In this document: piece by piece, positions 54,373 through 64,000 of the stretch
Position numbering within the stretch: the first letter of the stretch is position 1
Layout: the number at the start of each line of letters is the position of its first letter
The notes under the pieces: model-generated
Told to the model about the DNA's origin: nothing
Database searches by the model: none
Seen by the model: only the letters and a program-made list of their open reading frames with translations
Program-made: the position numbers and the translations under genes
NCBI GenBank assembly: GCA_934155645.1
Contig: CAKPHC010000001.1
Span: 186,001-250,000, forward strand
From: an uncultured Bacilli bacterium
GTDB lineage: Bacteria > Bacillota_I > Bacilli_A > RF39 > UBA660
Length of the DNA stretch: 64,000 nucleotides
Direction of reading: 5' to 3'

Positions 54373-54396
54373 GAAAAAAGTGTGTACTTGACACAC
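54373..54396 (-). terminator. Terminator of the single-AAA Clp-like gene
   Basis: GTGTG...CACAC hairpin with TTTTTT on the minus strand, adjacent to the stop. Confidence 0.7.
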
Positions 54397-54398
54397 TC

Positions 54399-55643
54399 TT
54401 ACAATATTTCTATATCATCATCAGCACTAACACTTGTATTAGTACTTGTATTTACTTGATTAATAGATATTTCTGGATATGTAAAGCTATCTGGAGTTGC
54501 AGTTTGAACGGTACTATAATCTTTCTTATCTGGAGCAGTTAAAGTATTACGTTCATTGTTTTGATAAACACTAACATCAAGTGTATTAACTGTATCTACC
54601 ACTTTTGGTTCTTCTTTTATTTCTTCCTTTACTTCTTGCTTTGGTGTTTCATCCCACGCTGGCTCAACACCTTCATAAACTGGTGTAGTAATTGGAGCAT
54701 TAGAATTAGTATTCCATACTGGAACCTCTTCCTTTTGTTGGCCTTCTTTTTCTTCAGCAATTATATCTTTAAACATTTTATAAAAGGTAGGCATATCTTT
54801 AGTGATTACATCTGGATACACATTTTTGGTATTAAGTATTGCGTATTCTACATCAAATATATCCACTTCTTTACGGTTATCAAATATAGCATGAGAAAAT
54901 GCTTGTTTTAATAAAGTCAAAGAAATATCTGGATATCTAGACCCTATTTCATATACACGTTTATATTCACTAGTTAAATCCACCATAAATCCCATAATTT
55001 GTTGCTTAATCCAATCAGTATACTTCATCTTAGCACCAGTTGTTTTCTCAATTTTAGGAAGTGTTCCCATCATAATAGCAATGGTTTCATCTCTAGTTGG
55101 TTCAGGTACTTCTACCTTTTGGAAACGCCTAGTAAATGCCTTATCTCTTAAAATATATCGTTCGTACTCTTCAGTAGTAGTAGCACCAACAACTTTAATA
55201 GTTCCACGACCTAATCCTTCCTTAAATATATTAGCAAAGTCAAGTGAAGACTCATCAGTAGCTCCAATTAACATGTGAATTTCATCTACGAATAAAATAA
55301 TCTTCTCTTTTTGTTTCAATTCATCTATCATTACTTGAACTTTACTCTCACCATTTGCCATCGTACCAAGAAGAGATGCAGTTTTAATATTAATAACACT
55401 ATAACCTTTTAAAGCATCAGGTACTCTTCCTTGTTGTATAGCATATGCTAAACCTTCTACTATTGCTGTTTTACCAATACCTGGTTTACCAATTAGAATA
55501 GCTGATTTCTCTGGAGTTAATAATATCATTATCAATTCTTTAATTTGATTATCACGACCAATTGCTGGATTAGTAATATACTCCTTTTTAGTATAATCTT
55601 CTCCATATCTTTCTAAAATGCTGAATTTTGGCTCTTCTATCAT
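54399..55643 (-). CDS. Single-AAA+ Clp-like ATPase with acidic tail
   Basis: A 414-aa protein. Residues about 15-300 are a Clp NBD1-type AAA+ module: NPAIGRDNQIKEL, GKPGIGKTAIVEG, ILFVDEIHMLIG and RRFQKVEVPEP, followed by the small domain. The second AAA module, the M domain and N domain are missing. The C-terminal about 110 residues are low-complexity, Glu/Pro/Thr-rich and end DDDIEIL. Such short Clp relatives are not well studied; a chaperone for one dedicated substrate is likely. The start at 55643 fits AAGGAGG. Confidence 0.8.
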   Translation of the reverse strand: MIEEPKFSILERYGEDYTKKEYITNPAIGRDNQIKELIMILLTPEKSAILIGKPGIGKTAIVEGLAYAIQQGRVPDALKGYSVINIKTASLLGTMANGESKVQVMIDELKQKEKIILFVDEIHMLIGATDESSLDFANIFKEGLGRGTIKVVGATTTEEYERYILRDKAFTRRFQKVEVPEPTRDETIAIMMGTLPKIEKTTGAKMKYTDWIKQQIMGFMVDLTSEYKRVYEIGSRYPDISLTLLKQAFSHAIFDNRKEVDIFDVEYAILNTKNVYPDVITKDMPTFYKMFKDIIAEEKEGQQKEEVPVWNTNSNAPITTPVYEGVEPAWDETPKQEVKEEIKEEPKVVDTVNTLDVSVYQNNERNTLTAPDKKDYSTVQTATPDSFTYPEISINQVNTSTNTSVSADDDIEIL

Positions 55644-55711
55644 ATATATCATATCCTCCTTCGATGCTACTAATAGTATAACACGAAACAATTATCTAAT
55701 AAATGTTTTTT

Positions 55712-55738
55712 AAAAGAAAAGTGTACTAATGTACACTT
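55712..55738 (-). terminator. Terminator of the ABC transporter genes
   Basis: AAGTGTAC-TAAT-GTACACTT with T-rich sequence downstream on the minus strand. Confidence 0.75.
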
Positions 55739-55741
55739 AAA

Positions 55742-58195
55742 TTAATCTAAATCATGTCTACTTAATATAGCAGCAGGAGTCTTCCTTACTGTATTGAATA
55801 CTGGTAAAAGTCCAACTAATATATTAAATGTATAAACAAGAATAATAGCAAATAGTACTACCCAAGTATTAACTATACAAAAATTAGTAAACATAGGTAT
55901 AGTTGATAAAACCTTTAATATATATGTCATAAATAATATGCCAGGGACACTCGTTAATGTAGTTATAGCAATTATCTCTCCCATAAACATTTTATAAATA
56001 TCAATACGCTTAACACCTATTGCTCTTAAAATACCTATTTCTTTAATTCTAGATAAGAAAGAAGATCTAATCATAAGAAATATTTCTATTAAGGAAATAC
56101 CTAGTATTATTCCAGACATTATTATATTACTAGTAGTAACGCTTCTTCTATTTTTCAAATAAGTATTTCTACTTTCTGTATAAGTATCCTTTATATTAAG
56201 TTTTAATTCTCTTAACTCATCAATAGTTTTATCCTTATCTTCAGAATAAATCATAATACTAGAAGTTGTACTAATATAATTATACTTAATTGTATTATTA
56301 TTAACTAAATATGAATCAAGTCCTGTTTTACTGTAATAATAACCAACTACTGTTAATTTAGTACCATTTATTTTAAGAGATGTTTCCTTATTTAGAGGCA
56401 TATCATATTCATGAGAAATATTTACTAAAACTTCATAATCATTTGTAGGAAATCTTCCTTTTTTTAACTCTATTTCATTTGTTAGTAGTTGGTAATCAAC
56501 ATATAAAGAATTACTATATCCGTCATCAACTTCTCTTGCCCAACCACTATAAATATCATCATTATTATTAGTATTTGCTAAAATGTTTACAAATACATTT
56601 CTACTTGTATAAATTGATGGACTATGTAAATCAGTAATACCAACAATTGTAAAATCCTGCATATTATTTATGCTAACACTTCTGTTAAGCAAATCTTCTA
56701 CTTTTATTATTCCAGCCATAGATATTTCTTGCATATTATCATTAAGCAAATTATTTATTGTTAATTTATCTACCACAATTTCATAATCATTTTCAGGCAT
56801 TCTTCCTAAAATTAAGTTTTCTTTACTTATCATTTCTAAACTAGCCAAAGAACCTTTCAAACTATACGTATACTTACTTGTTTGATAATAATCATTTACT
56901 TTCAGTTGAAATCTAACTGATGAATCTCCGGGAATTATATAGGAAATATTTTCCATATTTTCATATTTTGAATAATCCGCAAGACTGATAGATTGTTTAC
57001 GCAATATCAAATAATTTTTATTATAAGTAACAAAATTATCTTCATCTATTTTTAAATTAGCAGCAATACTACTTGATGAATACATTATAAACATTCCTGC
57101 TAAAACAAATCCAATTAGTAAAATCTTTTTTAATACAGAGAATTCAAATACTTTCTTAAATCCATTAGTAATAAGTGTAAAAATATTGAATATAGAACTA
57201 TACCTTTTCTTTATATTTTTGTTAATAACTTTATTAAAATCAAATTGATATTTACTAACATCATCTTTATCGATTTTTTTATAATGTGCATTAACCAATT
57301 CTATACTTGAATTATCATCTATCACCTCTATTTTTTCTTTAGTATTACTTTTGATATAAATATTACCATTTTTTACTACTATATCTAATTTTATTTTGTC
57401 ATTACCATCTGAATAAACATCTACATCAATTGCTCTTTCCTTAATAGATTCATAGTTTTGAAAATCCTTTAAATAAAATTTATTATCTATTTGATAATCA
57501 AGCTCTCCAACATTTTTATTTTCATAATCACGAATAATAGTACCATCTTCAATTTCTATTACTCTTGATGCGAAGAACTTTGCTAAATCATTTTCATGAG
57601 TAACAAGTATAACTAATCTATCCTTAGAAATTGCTTTAATTATATTCATTATTTCTAAAGAATTTTTACTATCCAAGTTGCCAGTAGGTTCATCCGCAAT
57701 AATAATATCCGGGTCTTTAACAATTGCTCTTGCTATTCCTACCCTTTGTCTCTCACCACCAGATAACATATTACAAGGACGATTTCGATAACGATACATT
57801 CCCACCTTTTCTAGGACATAATCTACTCTCTTCTTAATTTCATTTTTATCTTTTATCCCCAACATTTTTAATACTAAAGCAACATTGGAATATACACTCA
57901 TATTATCAATAAGTTTATAATCTTGGAAAATATAACCTATATTTATATTTCTAATTTTATCTCTTTTATGAGTTATTTTAGAAGTTATTTTTTTACCGTC
58001 AATATAAATATTTCCACTCTTAACATTGTCTAACCCACCAATTGTATTTAAAAGTGTAGTCTTACCACTTCCAGATGGTCCTAAAAGTGCTACTAAACCA
58101 TTATCAGCAAGTGTAAGTGTAACGTTATTTATAACATGTATTTGATTTTTCTTTCCTTTATTAAAATACTTATTTAATTTTTTTATTTCTATCAT
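55742..58195 (-). CDS. ABC transporter, fused ATPase and FtsX-like permease (second gene)
   Basis: An 817-aa protein. The ATPase (1-225) has Walker A GPSGSGKTTLLN, signature LSGGERQRVGIAR and Walker B IIIADEPTGNLDS. A poorly conserved linker follows, then a membrane helix (about 355-378), an outer domain of about 260 residues and three C-terminal FtsX-type helices (VGLLPVFNTVRKTPA). MacB/Bce-like systems handle peptides or lipoproteins using mechanical force rather than pumping through a channel. It starts 2 bases after the paralogue. Confidence 0.9.
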   Translation of the reverse strand: MIEIKKLNKYFNKGKKNQIHVINNVTLTLADNGLVALLGPSGSGKTTLLNTIGGLDNVKSGNIYIDGKKITSKITHKRDKIRNINIGYIFQDYKLIDNMSVYSNVALVLKMLGIKDKNEIKKRVDYVLEKVGMYRYRNRPCNMLSGGERQRVGIARAIVKDPDIIIADEPTGNLDSKNSLEIMNIIKAISKDRLVILVTHENDLAKFFASRVIEIEDGTIIRDYENKNVGELDYQIDNKFYLKDFQNYESIKERAIDVDVYSDGNDKIKLDIVVKNGNIYIKSNTKEKIEVIDDNSSIELVNAHYKKIDKDDVSKYQFDFNKVINKNIKKRYSSIFNIFTLITNGFKKVFEFSVLKKILLIGFVLAGMFIMYSSSSIAANLKIDEDNFVTYNKNYLILRKQSISLADYSKYENMENISYIIPGDSSVRFQLKVNDYYQTSKYTYSLKGSLASLEMISKENLILGRMPENDYEIVVDKLTINNLLNDNMQEISMAGIIKVEDLLNRSVSINNMQDFTIVGITDLHSPSIYTSRNVFVNILANTNNNDDIYSGWAREVDDGYSNSLYVDYQLLTNEIELKKGRFPTNDYEVLVNISHEYDMPLNKETSLKINGTKLTVVGYYYSKTGLDSYLVNNNTIKYNYISTTSSIMIYSEDKDKTIDELRELKLNIKDTYTESRNTYLKNRRSVTTSNIIMSGIILGISLIEIFLMIRSSFLSRIKEIGILRAIGVKRIDIYKMFMGEIIAITTLTSVPGILFMTYILKVLSTIPMFTNFCIVNTWVVLFAIILVYTFNILVGLLPVFNTVRKTPAAILSRHDLD

Positions 58196-58197
58196 AC

Positions 58198-60429
58198 TTA
58201 CACCTCCTCTACTAACGTTTTCATAACACTATTCTTAAACAATTTTTTAGCATATTTCAAACTAATTAAATATGACATAGCTAAGACAATAAGATATAGA
58301 ATAATGTAATCCTTAAATGTTAAGAACTTTATCATTGAACTAACAAATTTCCAATTAAGAATATTACAATAATTCAAATAAATGCATCCTACAAAAATAA
58401 TATAAGCTAAATTAGAAACTGTTAATAATTCTATTATTAATAATTGTTTTGATACCTTTCTAGTACCACCTAGCATCCTAATAGTAGAAAAATATACGTT
58501 CCTTGATTTAAGTATAATTTTAATGATGAAGTACGAAATGAAGAATAGTGTTGCTACTAGGATAAACGTTACTACTGTTTTAAATATCTTAATTATTTGA
58601 GTAGAACCATAACCTTTTAAAGTATCTTTAATAACTAAAGTATTATATCCAAGCTCCTCTAATTCATCAGCAACTTCTTTTATTTCACGGTCATCTTCTA
58701 CAAACACACTGCTTTGATAACTTCCTTTATCAAATAGGCTATTATACTCATCAACATTTATAAATATTGCACCATTATATGTATCATAATCAGTTATTCC
58801 TAAAATTGAAGCCATATTATTTTTATTATACATTTTAGTAACATTTAAATTTAATTCATCACTGTAGTAAAGGTTGGATACCTCAATCTTAAGAGGTTTC
58901 CAATAACAGTTTTCATTTTCACAAGACCACTTCAAATCTTCACTTATAAAAGCTTGCCCTCTTGGAATATTAGGATTAGGATAAAAATTAAAATATGTAG
59001 TATAATTTTGAACTTGATAATAACTATTCAAAAATAAAATCCTAGAATTGCTGTATTGTTGATTGATTTGAAATTCTAACTTTTTTAACATAGAATTACT
59101 TAAATAAATGATTGTTTCATCTGTATAAGCATCTTCACTATAACAAATACCAACTATTTTTAATTTATCACTACTAGATGCCATAGTATCGTTATTAGTT
59201 ATATAAACTTCTGATTTCATTAATTCATCTTTCATATTAGATAAATAATAATCATTACGTCCTCCGTATATAACAACTTCATTATCGTTACTAGGAAGTC
59301 TACCAACATCAATTTTCTTATCCAAGTCATCAATTGAATATGCTGTACCAGATAAATACAAATCAGAATTATTAGAAAGACTAACATAAGTATCTAAAAG
59401 TAAATCAACTTTTACCACCTTGCTAACATTATTCATTTTTCTAATTTTATCTAGTTCTTCATCAGTAAAAACTGTTCTATCTTTTTTATTAATAACAATT
59501 CTTTTAACAGTATTACTATTTGAGTTAGAGAAAATATAATTATACCCTTCTATAGATGAATTATATTCCTGTTGTTTAAACGAAGCATATTCACTCATTA
59601 ACGCTACTACTACAAATAAATACACTGCAAAAAGTAATAAGAATTTAGGAATAATATTAAAAGTATTTCTAAGTCCTAGACGCATTTTATTAAGGAAAGT
59701 AATATTCTTATATTGTACCGTGTCAGCTTTATCATTGTCTTTAACTTTTACTTCTTTGATTATCTTATCCTCTAAGACTTTACCATCATGCATTTTAATT
59801 TTTCTTGTTATGTAATCCTCAACTTGTTCGTAATTATGCGTAACAATTATAACTAATTTATCTTTAGAAATTTCACTTAACAGCTTAATAATTTCTTTAG
59901 CTGATTTAGAATCCAAATTCCCTGTCGGTTCATCAGCAATAATAATTGGTGTATTTTTAGCAAGAGCTCTAGCTATTGCAACACGTTGCTTTTGACCACC
60001 CGATAACTTAGATACCTTAGTATTTCTAAATTTATATAATCCAACTTTTTTAATTAAATCTAATACATCATTTTTAATATCTTTCTTTTTAGCCCCATTT
60101 AAAAGAAGAACTAACTCAACATTTTGATAAACAGTATAACTATTTACTAGATTAAAATTTTGAAAAATATTACCAATATATTTACGACGATAATCTTCAA
60201 AATCTTGTTCACTATAATGGCTAGTTTCCTCACCATTAATATACATTTCTCCTTCTTCATAAGAATCAAGTCCACTAATTACATTAAGTAATGTAGATTT
60301 ACCACTTCCTGATTCACCTGTTATAGCAACAAATTCACCAATATCAAATTTTAAATTTATTTTAGTAAATCCACTAGCAATAACACCCTTATTATAATAA
60401 AATTTTGATACATTTTTTAATTCAATCAT
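58198..60429 (-). CDS. ABC transporter, fused ATPase and FtsX-like permease (first gene)
   Basis: A 743-aa paralogue of the next gene with the same layout: Walker A GESGSGKSTLLN, LSGGQKQRVAIARALA, IIIADEPTGNLDS, a membrane helix at about 265-285, a large outer domain and three C-terminal helices. The outer domain includes CENENCYW with paired Cys. The two probably form a heterodimer. The ligand is unknown; resistance to peptides or envelope stress sensing is possible. No two-component system is adjacent. Confidence 0.9.
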   Translation of the reverse strand: MIELKNVSKFYYNKGVIASGFTKINLKFDIGEFVAITGESGSGKSTLLNVISGLDSYEEGEMYINGEETSHYSEQDFEDYRRKYIGNIFQNFNLVNSYTVYQNVELVLLLNGAKKKDIKNDVLDLIKKVGLYKFRNTKVSKLSGGQKQRVAIARALAKNTPIIIADEPTGNLDSKSAKEIIKLLSEISKDKLVIIVTHNYEQVEDYITRKIKMHDGKVLEDKIIKEVKVKDNDKADTVQYKNITFLNKMRLGLRNTFNIIPKFLLLFAVYLFVVVALMSEYASFKQQEYNSSIEGYNYIFSNSNSNTVKRIVINKKDRTVFTDEELDKIRKMNNVSKVVKVDLLLDTYVSLSNNSDLYLSGTAYSIDDLDKKIDVGRLPSNDNEVVIYGGRNDYYLSNMKDELMKSEVYITNNDTMASSSDKLKIVGICYSEDAYTDETIIYLSNSMLKKLEFQINQQYSNSRILFLNSYYQVQNYTTYFNFYPNPNIPRGQAFISEDLKWSCENENCYWKPLKIEVSNLYYSDELNLNVTKMYNKNNMASILGITDYDTYNGAIFINVDEYNSLFDKGSYQSSVFVEDDREIKEVADELEELGYNTLVIKDTLKGYGSTQIIKIFKTVVTFILVATLFFISYFIIKIILKSRNVYFSTIRMLGGTRKVSKQLLIIELLTVSNLAYIIFVGCIYLNYCNILNWKFVSSMIKFLTFKDYIILYLIVLAMSYLISLKYAKKLFKNSVMKTLVEEV

Positions 60430-60522
60430 ATCTTCTCCTTAATCCCCCATTTATATAATTATACTACACAAGCTTAATAATTAATACCACCTATTAGTTG
60501 CTTTTAGTCAATTATAGATTGC

Positions 60523-60557
60523 AAAAAAAGTATTAAGACTTCAAAAAGCTTAATACT
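60523..60557 (-). terminator. Terminator of the phosphoesterase-fusion gene
   Basis: AGTATTAAG-CTTTTTGAAGT-CTTAATACT followed by T7 on the minus strand; overlaps the stop. Confidence 0.8.
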
Positions 60558-63500
60558 TTCTCTTTATGCGGTATACCACTAGCATGTATATTTGCTATCA
60601 ATAAATTTTTATTAAATGGAACAATTCTTTTTTCTACATCAAATTTTCCATCTTCTTTTTCTTTTAAAACATAATAACAAGCACTATCTTTGTCTTCTTT
60701 CTTCCATCCCATACCTACTGCTCTTAAAGTATAGATATCAGTTTCTTTATAATGGTCTTTCATATCAAAATGAACGTGTCCTTGAATTATAGCATCATAC
60801 TGATCAATCATTTTTCCATCAAACAATGGTTCATTATAAGAAGATACAAATCCTCTTGCTCTTTTATCACCATTTTTACTACTTAAAACATAGTTTTCTA
60901 TTTCCTTTTTGGCTGTTTCGCTATTAGTAAACATAAATTGCTTACTAGAAACTCCGGGAACAAAATTAGTTTGGTAACCCCATGTACTATGACTAGAATA
61001 ATCCCATCTGATATCGTTGGCAAAATGACATAATGCAATCTTCTTATCACCAACAACTAAGTCAATAGAAGCTGGAAATAGTTTTAACTTACTAACTTTT
61101 GAACCCAATTTATCATAAGTCCATTCCTGATTTTCCAGCTTTTCCTTATAAAAATAAGTAAATGGTTCAGTACCTAGTGTATTATAATACTCACTATTAC
61201 CCGCTACTGACTTAACATTATAATCTTCTAATAAATCTAAAACTTCACATGGGTTAGGTCCTACACCAATATTATCCCCTAACGAGTATATCTCTGTAAT
61301 ACCTTTCTTCCTTATTTCTTCTAAAACAGCAAGCGTAGGTTCATACATTGAATGTGAATCAGTAATAATAGCGATTTCTCGTCCTGTATAACCTGGCTTT
61401 TTAGAAAACTGCATCGTACTTTGATTTATTTTTTTCAACAAATCTTGAACATCATCTTTCATAGAAACACTTTCTATATCAATTACAGTAGACTTTTCAA
61501 TAGGTTGTGGATTTTCTATAGTTTTTTCAACACCTTGTGTAATTATAAATGGCAAATTATACTCAAGATGATATTTTAATTCTTCATCACTTGGTCTTCT
61601 TCCGCCTGGTAAAATAAGTCCTTTAGCTTTTAACCCTTCTCGATATAATAAACCTTCAGAATTATTTTTAGTAACCGCACTAGTTTCTAGTATTCCACGC
61701 TGAGTTCTAGATATTCTTTCAACTTCTAATGAATTGTTAGCAACAGCACCATTACTTCCCATATTACTAACTGAACTATAAATGAAACTACCTTTAGGAA
61801 TAGTATCGAAAGCAATAATTGGGTCATCTGAATAATCATAGTAATATTTTTGACCAAGATAACTAATTGGACTAACGGAAATAAAATTACTACTTGCTGT
61901 TGCTGTACCGTTGACTAAATCAGCAATACTTTCATTATTACTTAGTACATGTGCATATAACACATATTTTTTATTAGAAAAATCTAAAACAATACCACCA
62001 TATTGTGAAGAAAGTTTAGTATCAACTACATCATTATTTAACTGTGCATCATATAAATTAGTTAAATTTATTCTAGAATCAAGTTCAAATAAATTAGAGA
62101 CCTTAGTATCAAATCTTGAAAAAAGATTTTGTAACTTTATTAGTTGCTTTTGTTCTCCATTTAAAACATCCATTAAATTTTCTCTTAACTTATCTTTATT
62201 ATTAGTAGCATTAACACCCTCAATTAACATTGAACAATTTATTAATTCATCAGTTAATGCAACCATACCAGAATTATCAATACTATTTTTCTTTAAAGTT
62301 TTTAGAGTTTCAGTACCACCTATATCAGTTAAAGATACATTAGCATTGCAAAAGACTAGTTGATTAAATATCTCTTTTAAAACATAAATACTTGTTTCAT
62401 CACTCTGTACTGTATCTTTATATTTTTGATATAACTGTGCCCTATAATCGTTTATTTGACTTAATTTAGTAACACTAGATTTAGTATCTGATTTAAGATT
62501 AAGCAAGAAATGTAAGTTAGACTGTTCATCATCATTTAATCGGGCCTTACAACTTGCCAAATCATCCAACAAAGTTTGATTGCTGTTATAATTATCTAGA
62601 ACTTGCAAGAAATGTAAAATTCTTAAAGTAGGATTTTCTTTTTCTTTATCTTCAAGGTAATAATTATTAAATAAATATCTCGTTGATTTTATAAAATTTT
62701 CTTCTTTATTATTAGTTATTATTGTATTTAATTCTTTTAACCAATCCTTATAAGTATTAGTACCACAACCATACTGAACAAATGATGAAAAATCAATACC
62801 CACACTTTCTACTATAGATTTGATTTTATCATAGCTCTTTAAAACCATTTCTGCGTCATTGTATCTAATTAATTCTACACAATTGATTATGTTACTAATT
62901 TTAACTCCACGGTTACCTAATATAATTATCTTCATTGCTGAAGGCACTTCTGATGAATTTAAATACTTGATGGCATCCGAATTATCAAGAACTTTTAAAC
63001 GCTCAGATACCATTTTTGAATTTGATGAAATTATTCTCCCTTTAATATTTACAAATTCAATATCTTTTAAAAGTATTAAATCATTAAGACTCATCTTGTT
63101 TAATGCAAGAGCAATATCATCTTTTTTAACCGATAAAATAAGTTCCATTATTTCTGGATAAAATTGAGTTTGAGATAAAGCGTTCAACACATTGTCTTGA
63201 TTAAGTTTTAATTTAATATATTCAGTTCTAAGTAACGGAAGCATAGAACCATATATAATTGCTTCTATCGCTTCTTTTTCATCTGTATTATTTATACTTT
63301 CAACAATCAAGTCTCTTTTTCTTTCCAATATTAATTTTTGAATATAATCAGGTACAAATGAAGAATCAGATAAAGCAAAAGATTTAATATCAGAAAAATC
63401 AAGTTTATCAATTGCTCTAAGTACTTTTCTAGTTCGATATTTGTATAAATAATTTTTTAACTCCACGGGAACATTTTCATTTTTTAGCCATATCATAACT

Positions 63501-64000
63501 TCTGAAGTATACATAGATTTAGTAGCGATTTTAACACGCAAAGGACATAATTCTAATACCTTTTGTGCAAGTTTTGCATTATTACATCTTCTAAATATAT
63601 CAATTAACGAATCTAAATCCAATTTCTTTATTGCTTTTTTTATATTAGAAAATCTCATTTCCCAAATTTTTTCTGCAATCTCATCTGGTGTACTATAGCG
63701 ATTTAAAGTATCAATTAATTTTCTATTTTTTAAGTGATGTATATAATCTTCTATTTCCTTAGATTTAATCTCATAAATTCTATCTCTCCAGGCCTTAGAT
63801 ATTAAATAAGAATCAATAACAGAAAACAAATTATTCATATTAACTTTTTCTATTACTACTCGTTCTTTAATATCTTCACTAATTAATCGGTTATTAATAC
63901 AACACTTAATAATATAATCATTATCAAATTTAGTTTGTAAAACATAGTCAACTACTTTAGCATCAGCACCTTTAGCTAAAAGAGTCAATACATTTTCATC
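60533..64000 (-). CDS. Very large protein ending in a calcineurin-like metallophosphoesterase (partial)
   Basis: The frame runs off the window, so at least 1155 residues. Residues 1-600 (window numbering) are Lys/Ile/Leu-rich helical repeats. About 640-840 form a mixed domain (YVLYAHVLSNNES, NFISVSPISYLG, AKGLILPGGRRPSDEEL) that I cannot place. From about 868 there is a YfcE-type phosphoesterase: ITDSHSMY, LGDNIGVGPNP, VAGNSEYYN, CHFANDIRWD and GHVHFDM. It would hydrolyse a phosphodiester or phosphoprotein with two metal ions. It is not exported as far as is visible. The fusion is unusual. Confidence 0.8.
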   Translation of the reverse strand, partial: DENVLTLLAKGADAKVVDYVLQTKFDNDYIIKCCINNRLISEDIKERVVIEKVNMNNLFSVIDSYLISKAWRDRIYEIKSKEIEDYIHHLKNRKLIDTLNRYSTPDEIAEKIWEMRFSNIKKAIKKLDLDSLIDIFRRCNNAKLAQKVLELCPLRVKIATKSMYTSEVMIWLKNENVPVELKNYLYKYRTRKVLRAIDKLDFSDIKSFALSDSSFVPDYIQKLILERKRDLIVESINNTDEKEAIEAIIYGSMLPLLRTEYIKLKLNQDNVLNALSQTQFYPEIMELILSVKKDDIALALNKMSLNDLILLKDIEFVNIKGRIISSNSKMVSERLKVLDNSDAIKYLNSSEVPSAMKIIILGNRGVKISNIINCVELIRYNDAEMVLKSYDKIKSIVESVGIDFSSFVQYGCGTNTYKDWLKELNTIITNNKEENFIKSTRYLFNNYYLEDKEKENPTLRILHFLQVLDNYNSNQTLLDDLASCKARLNDDEQSNLHFLLNLKSDTKSSVTKLSQINDYRAQLYQKYKDTVQSDETSIYVLKEIFNQLVFCNANVSLTDIGGTETLKTLKKNSIDNSGMVALTDELINCSMLIEGVNATNNKDKLRENLMDVLNGEQKQLIKLQNLFSRFDTKVSNLFELDSRINLTNLYDAQLNNDVVDTKLSSQYGGIVLDFSNKKYVLYAHVLSNNESIADLVNGTATASSNFISVSPISYLGQKYYYDYSDDPIIAFDTIPKGSFIYSSVSNMGSNGAVANNSLEVERISRTQRGILETSAVTKNNSEGLLYREGLKAKGLILPGGRRPSDEELKYHLEYNLPFIITQGVEKTIENPQPIEKSTVIDIESVSMKDDVQDLLKKINQSTMQFSKKPGYTGREIAIITDSHSMYEPTLAVLEEIRKKGITEIYSLGDNIGVGPNPCEVLDLLEDYNVKSVAGNSEYYNTLGTEPFTYFYKEKLENQEWTYDKLGSKVSKLKLFPASIDLVVGDKKIALCHFANDIRWDYSSHSTWGYQTNFVPGVSSKQFMFTNSETAKKEIENYVLSSKNGDKRARGFVSSYNEPLFDGKMIDQYDAIIQGHVHFDMKDHYKETDIYTLRAVGMGWKKEDKDSACYYVLKEKEDGKFDVEKRIVPFNKNLLIANIHASGIPHKEKVLSFLKS

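Noticed and set aside
1..64000. CRISPR arrays, rRNA genes, IS elements with terminal repeats, alternative genetic code
   Set aside because: No regularly spaced repeats, no rRNA sequence, no DDE transposase; TGA ends genes and Trp is TGG throughout.

Overview
The window is a chromosomal segment of a very AT-rich, low-GC Gram-positive bacterium using the standard code (TGA ends genes, Trp is TGG) with strong GGAGG-type ribosome binding sites. A CotJ spore-coat operon, LysM and cortex-lytic-like proteins, a class B sortase, an anaerobic class III ribonucleotide reductase, a glmS ribozyme and CIRCE-type HrcA operators point to an anaerobic, probably gut-dwelling, endospore-forming Bacillota (Bacilli/Erysipelotrichia-like or Clostridia). 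The species cannot be named from the sequence.

Layout. 0-5 kb: end of a GT28 glycosyltransferase, a TetR regulator, and a divergent MMPL/RND exporter fused to a secreted coiled-coil protein. 5-11 kb: a minus-strand spore/peptidoglycan operon (five-LysM protein, small beta-domain protein, SpoIID-like/PG-binding protein). Its first gene is cut in two by a 3.4-kb serine-recombinase element (about 7187-10593). Removing the element restores a 279-aa LysM reading frame exactly. The element carries a 521-aa recombinase, an overlapping 59-aa protein, a 67-aa protein and a 386-aa protein with a possible ADP-ribosyltransferase-like core. A sortase B gene follows on the plus strand. About 12-25.9 kb: an accessory island with an unknown gene, a decayed GNAT-APH-Nudix cassette, XRE and MerR regulators, an OLD-family ATPase/nuclease with its own palindromic operator and a tandem-HTH regulator, a zinc-ribbon protein, a lipoprotein, a MobV relaxase with a candidate oriT, and a 640-aa large serine recombinase.

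26-46 kb is mostly core: tRNA-Gly, a CsoR-like regulator, a GH25 muramidase, a transglutaminase-like protein, class III RNR with its glycyl-radical domain on a separate 61-aa gene, DUF1003, a histidine phosphatase, Hsp20 under CIRCE, a pseudouridine synthase, an alpha/beta hydrolase/acyltransferase-like/DUF6320 operon, a UvrD-like helicase, a papain-like protein, NrnA-like DHH phosphoesterase, tRNA-His, and cotJ genes with a CotJA-CotJB fusion. 46-64 kb: SDR, aluminium-resistance/methionine-gamma-lyase-like enzyme, a wall-hydrolase-like protein, lipid kinase, ClpB without its N domain under CIRCE, glmS with its ribozyme, a single-AAA Clp-like ATPase, two large ABC ATPase-permease fusions, and a >1150-aa protein ending in a metallophosphoesterase that runs off the window.

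The most interesting system is the interrupted LysM gene. It has the logic of the skin-type elements that are excised in the sporulating mother cell, but in a compact 3.4-kb form, and it sits at the head of an apparent spore-envelope operon. Next in interest are the split NrdD, the MMPL fusion with an internal ribosome binding site and signal peptide, and the OLD defence-like module.
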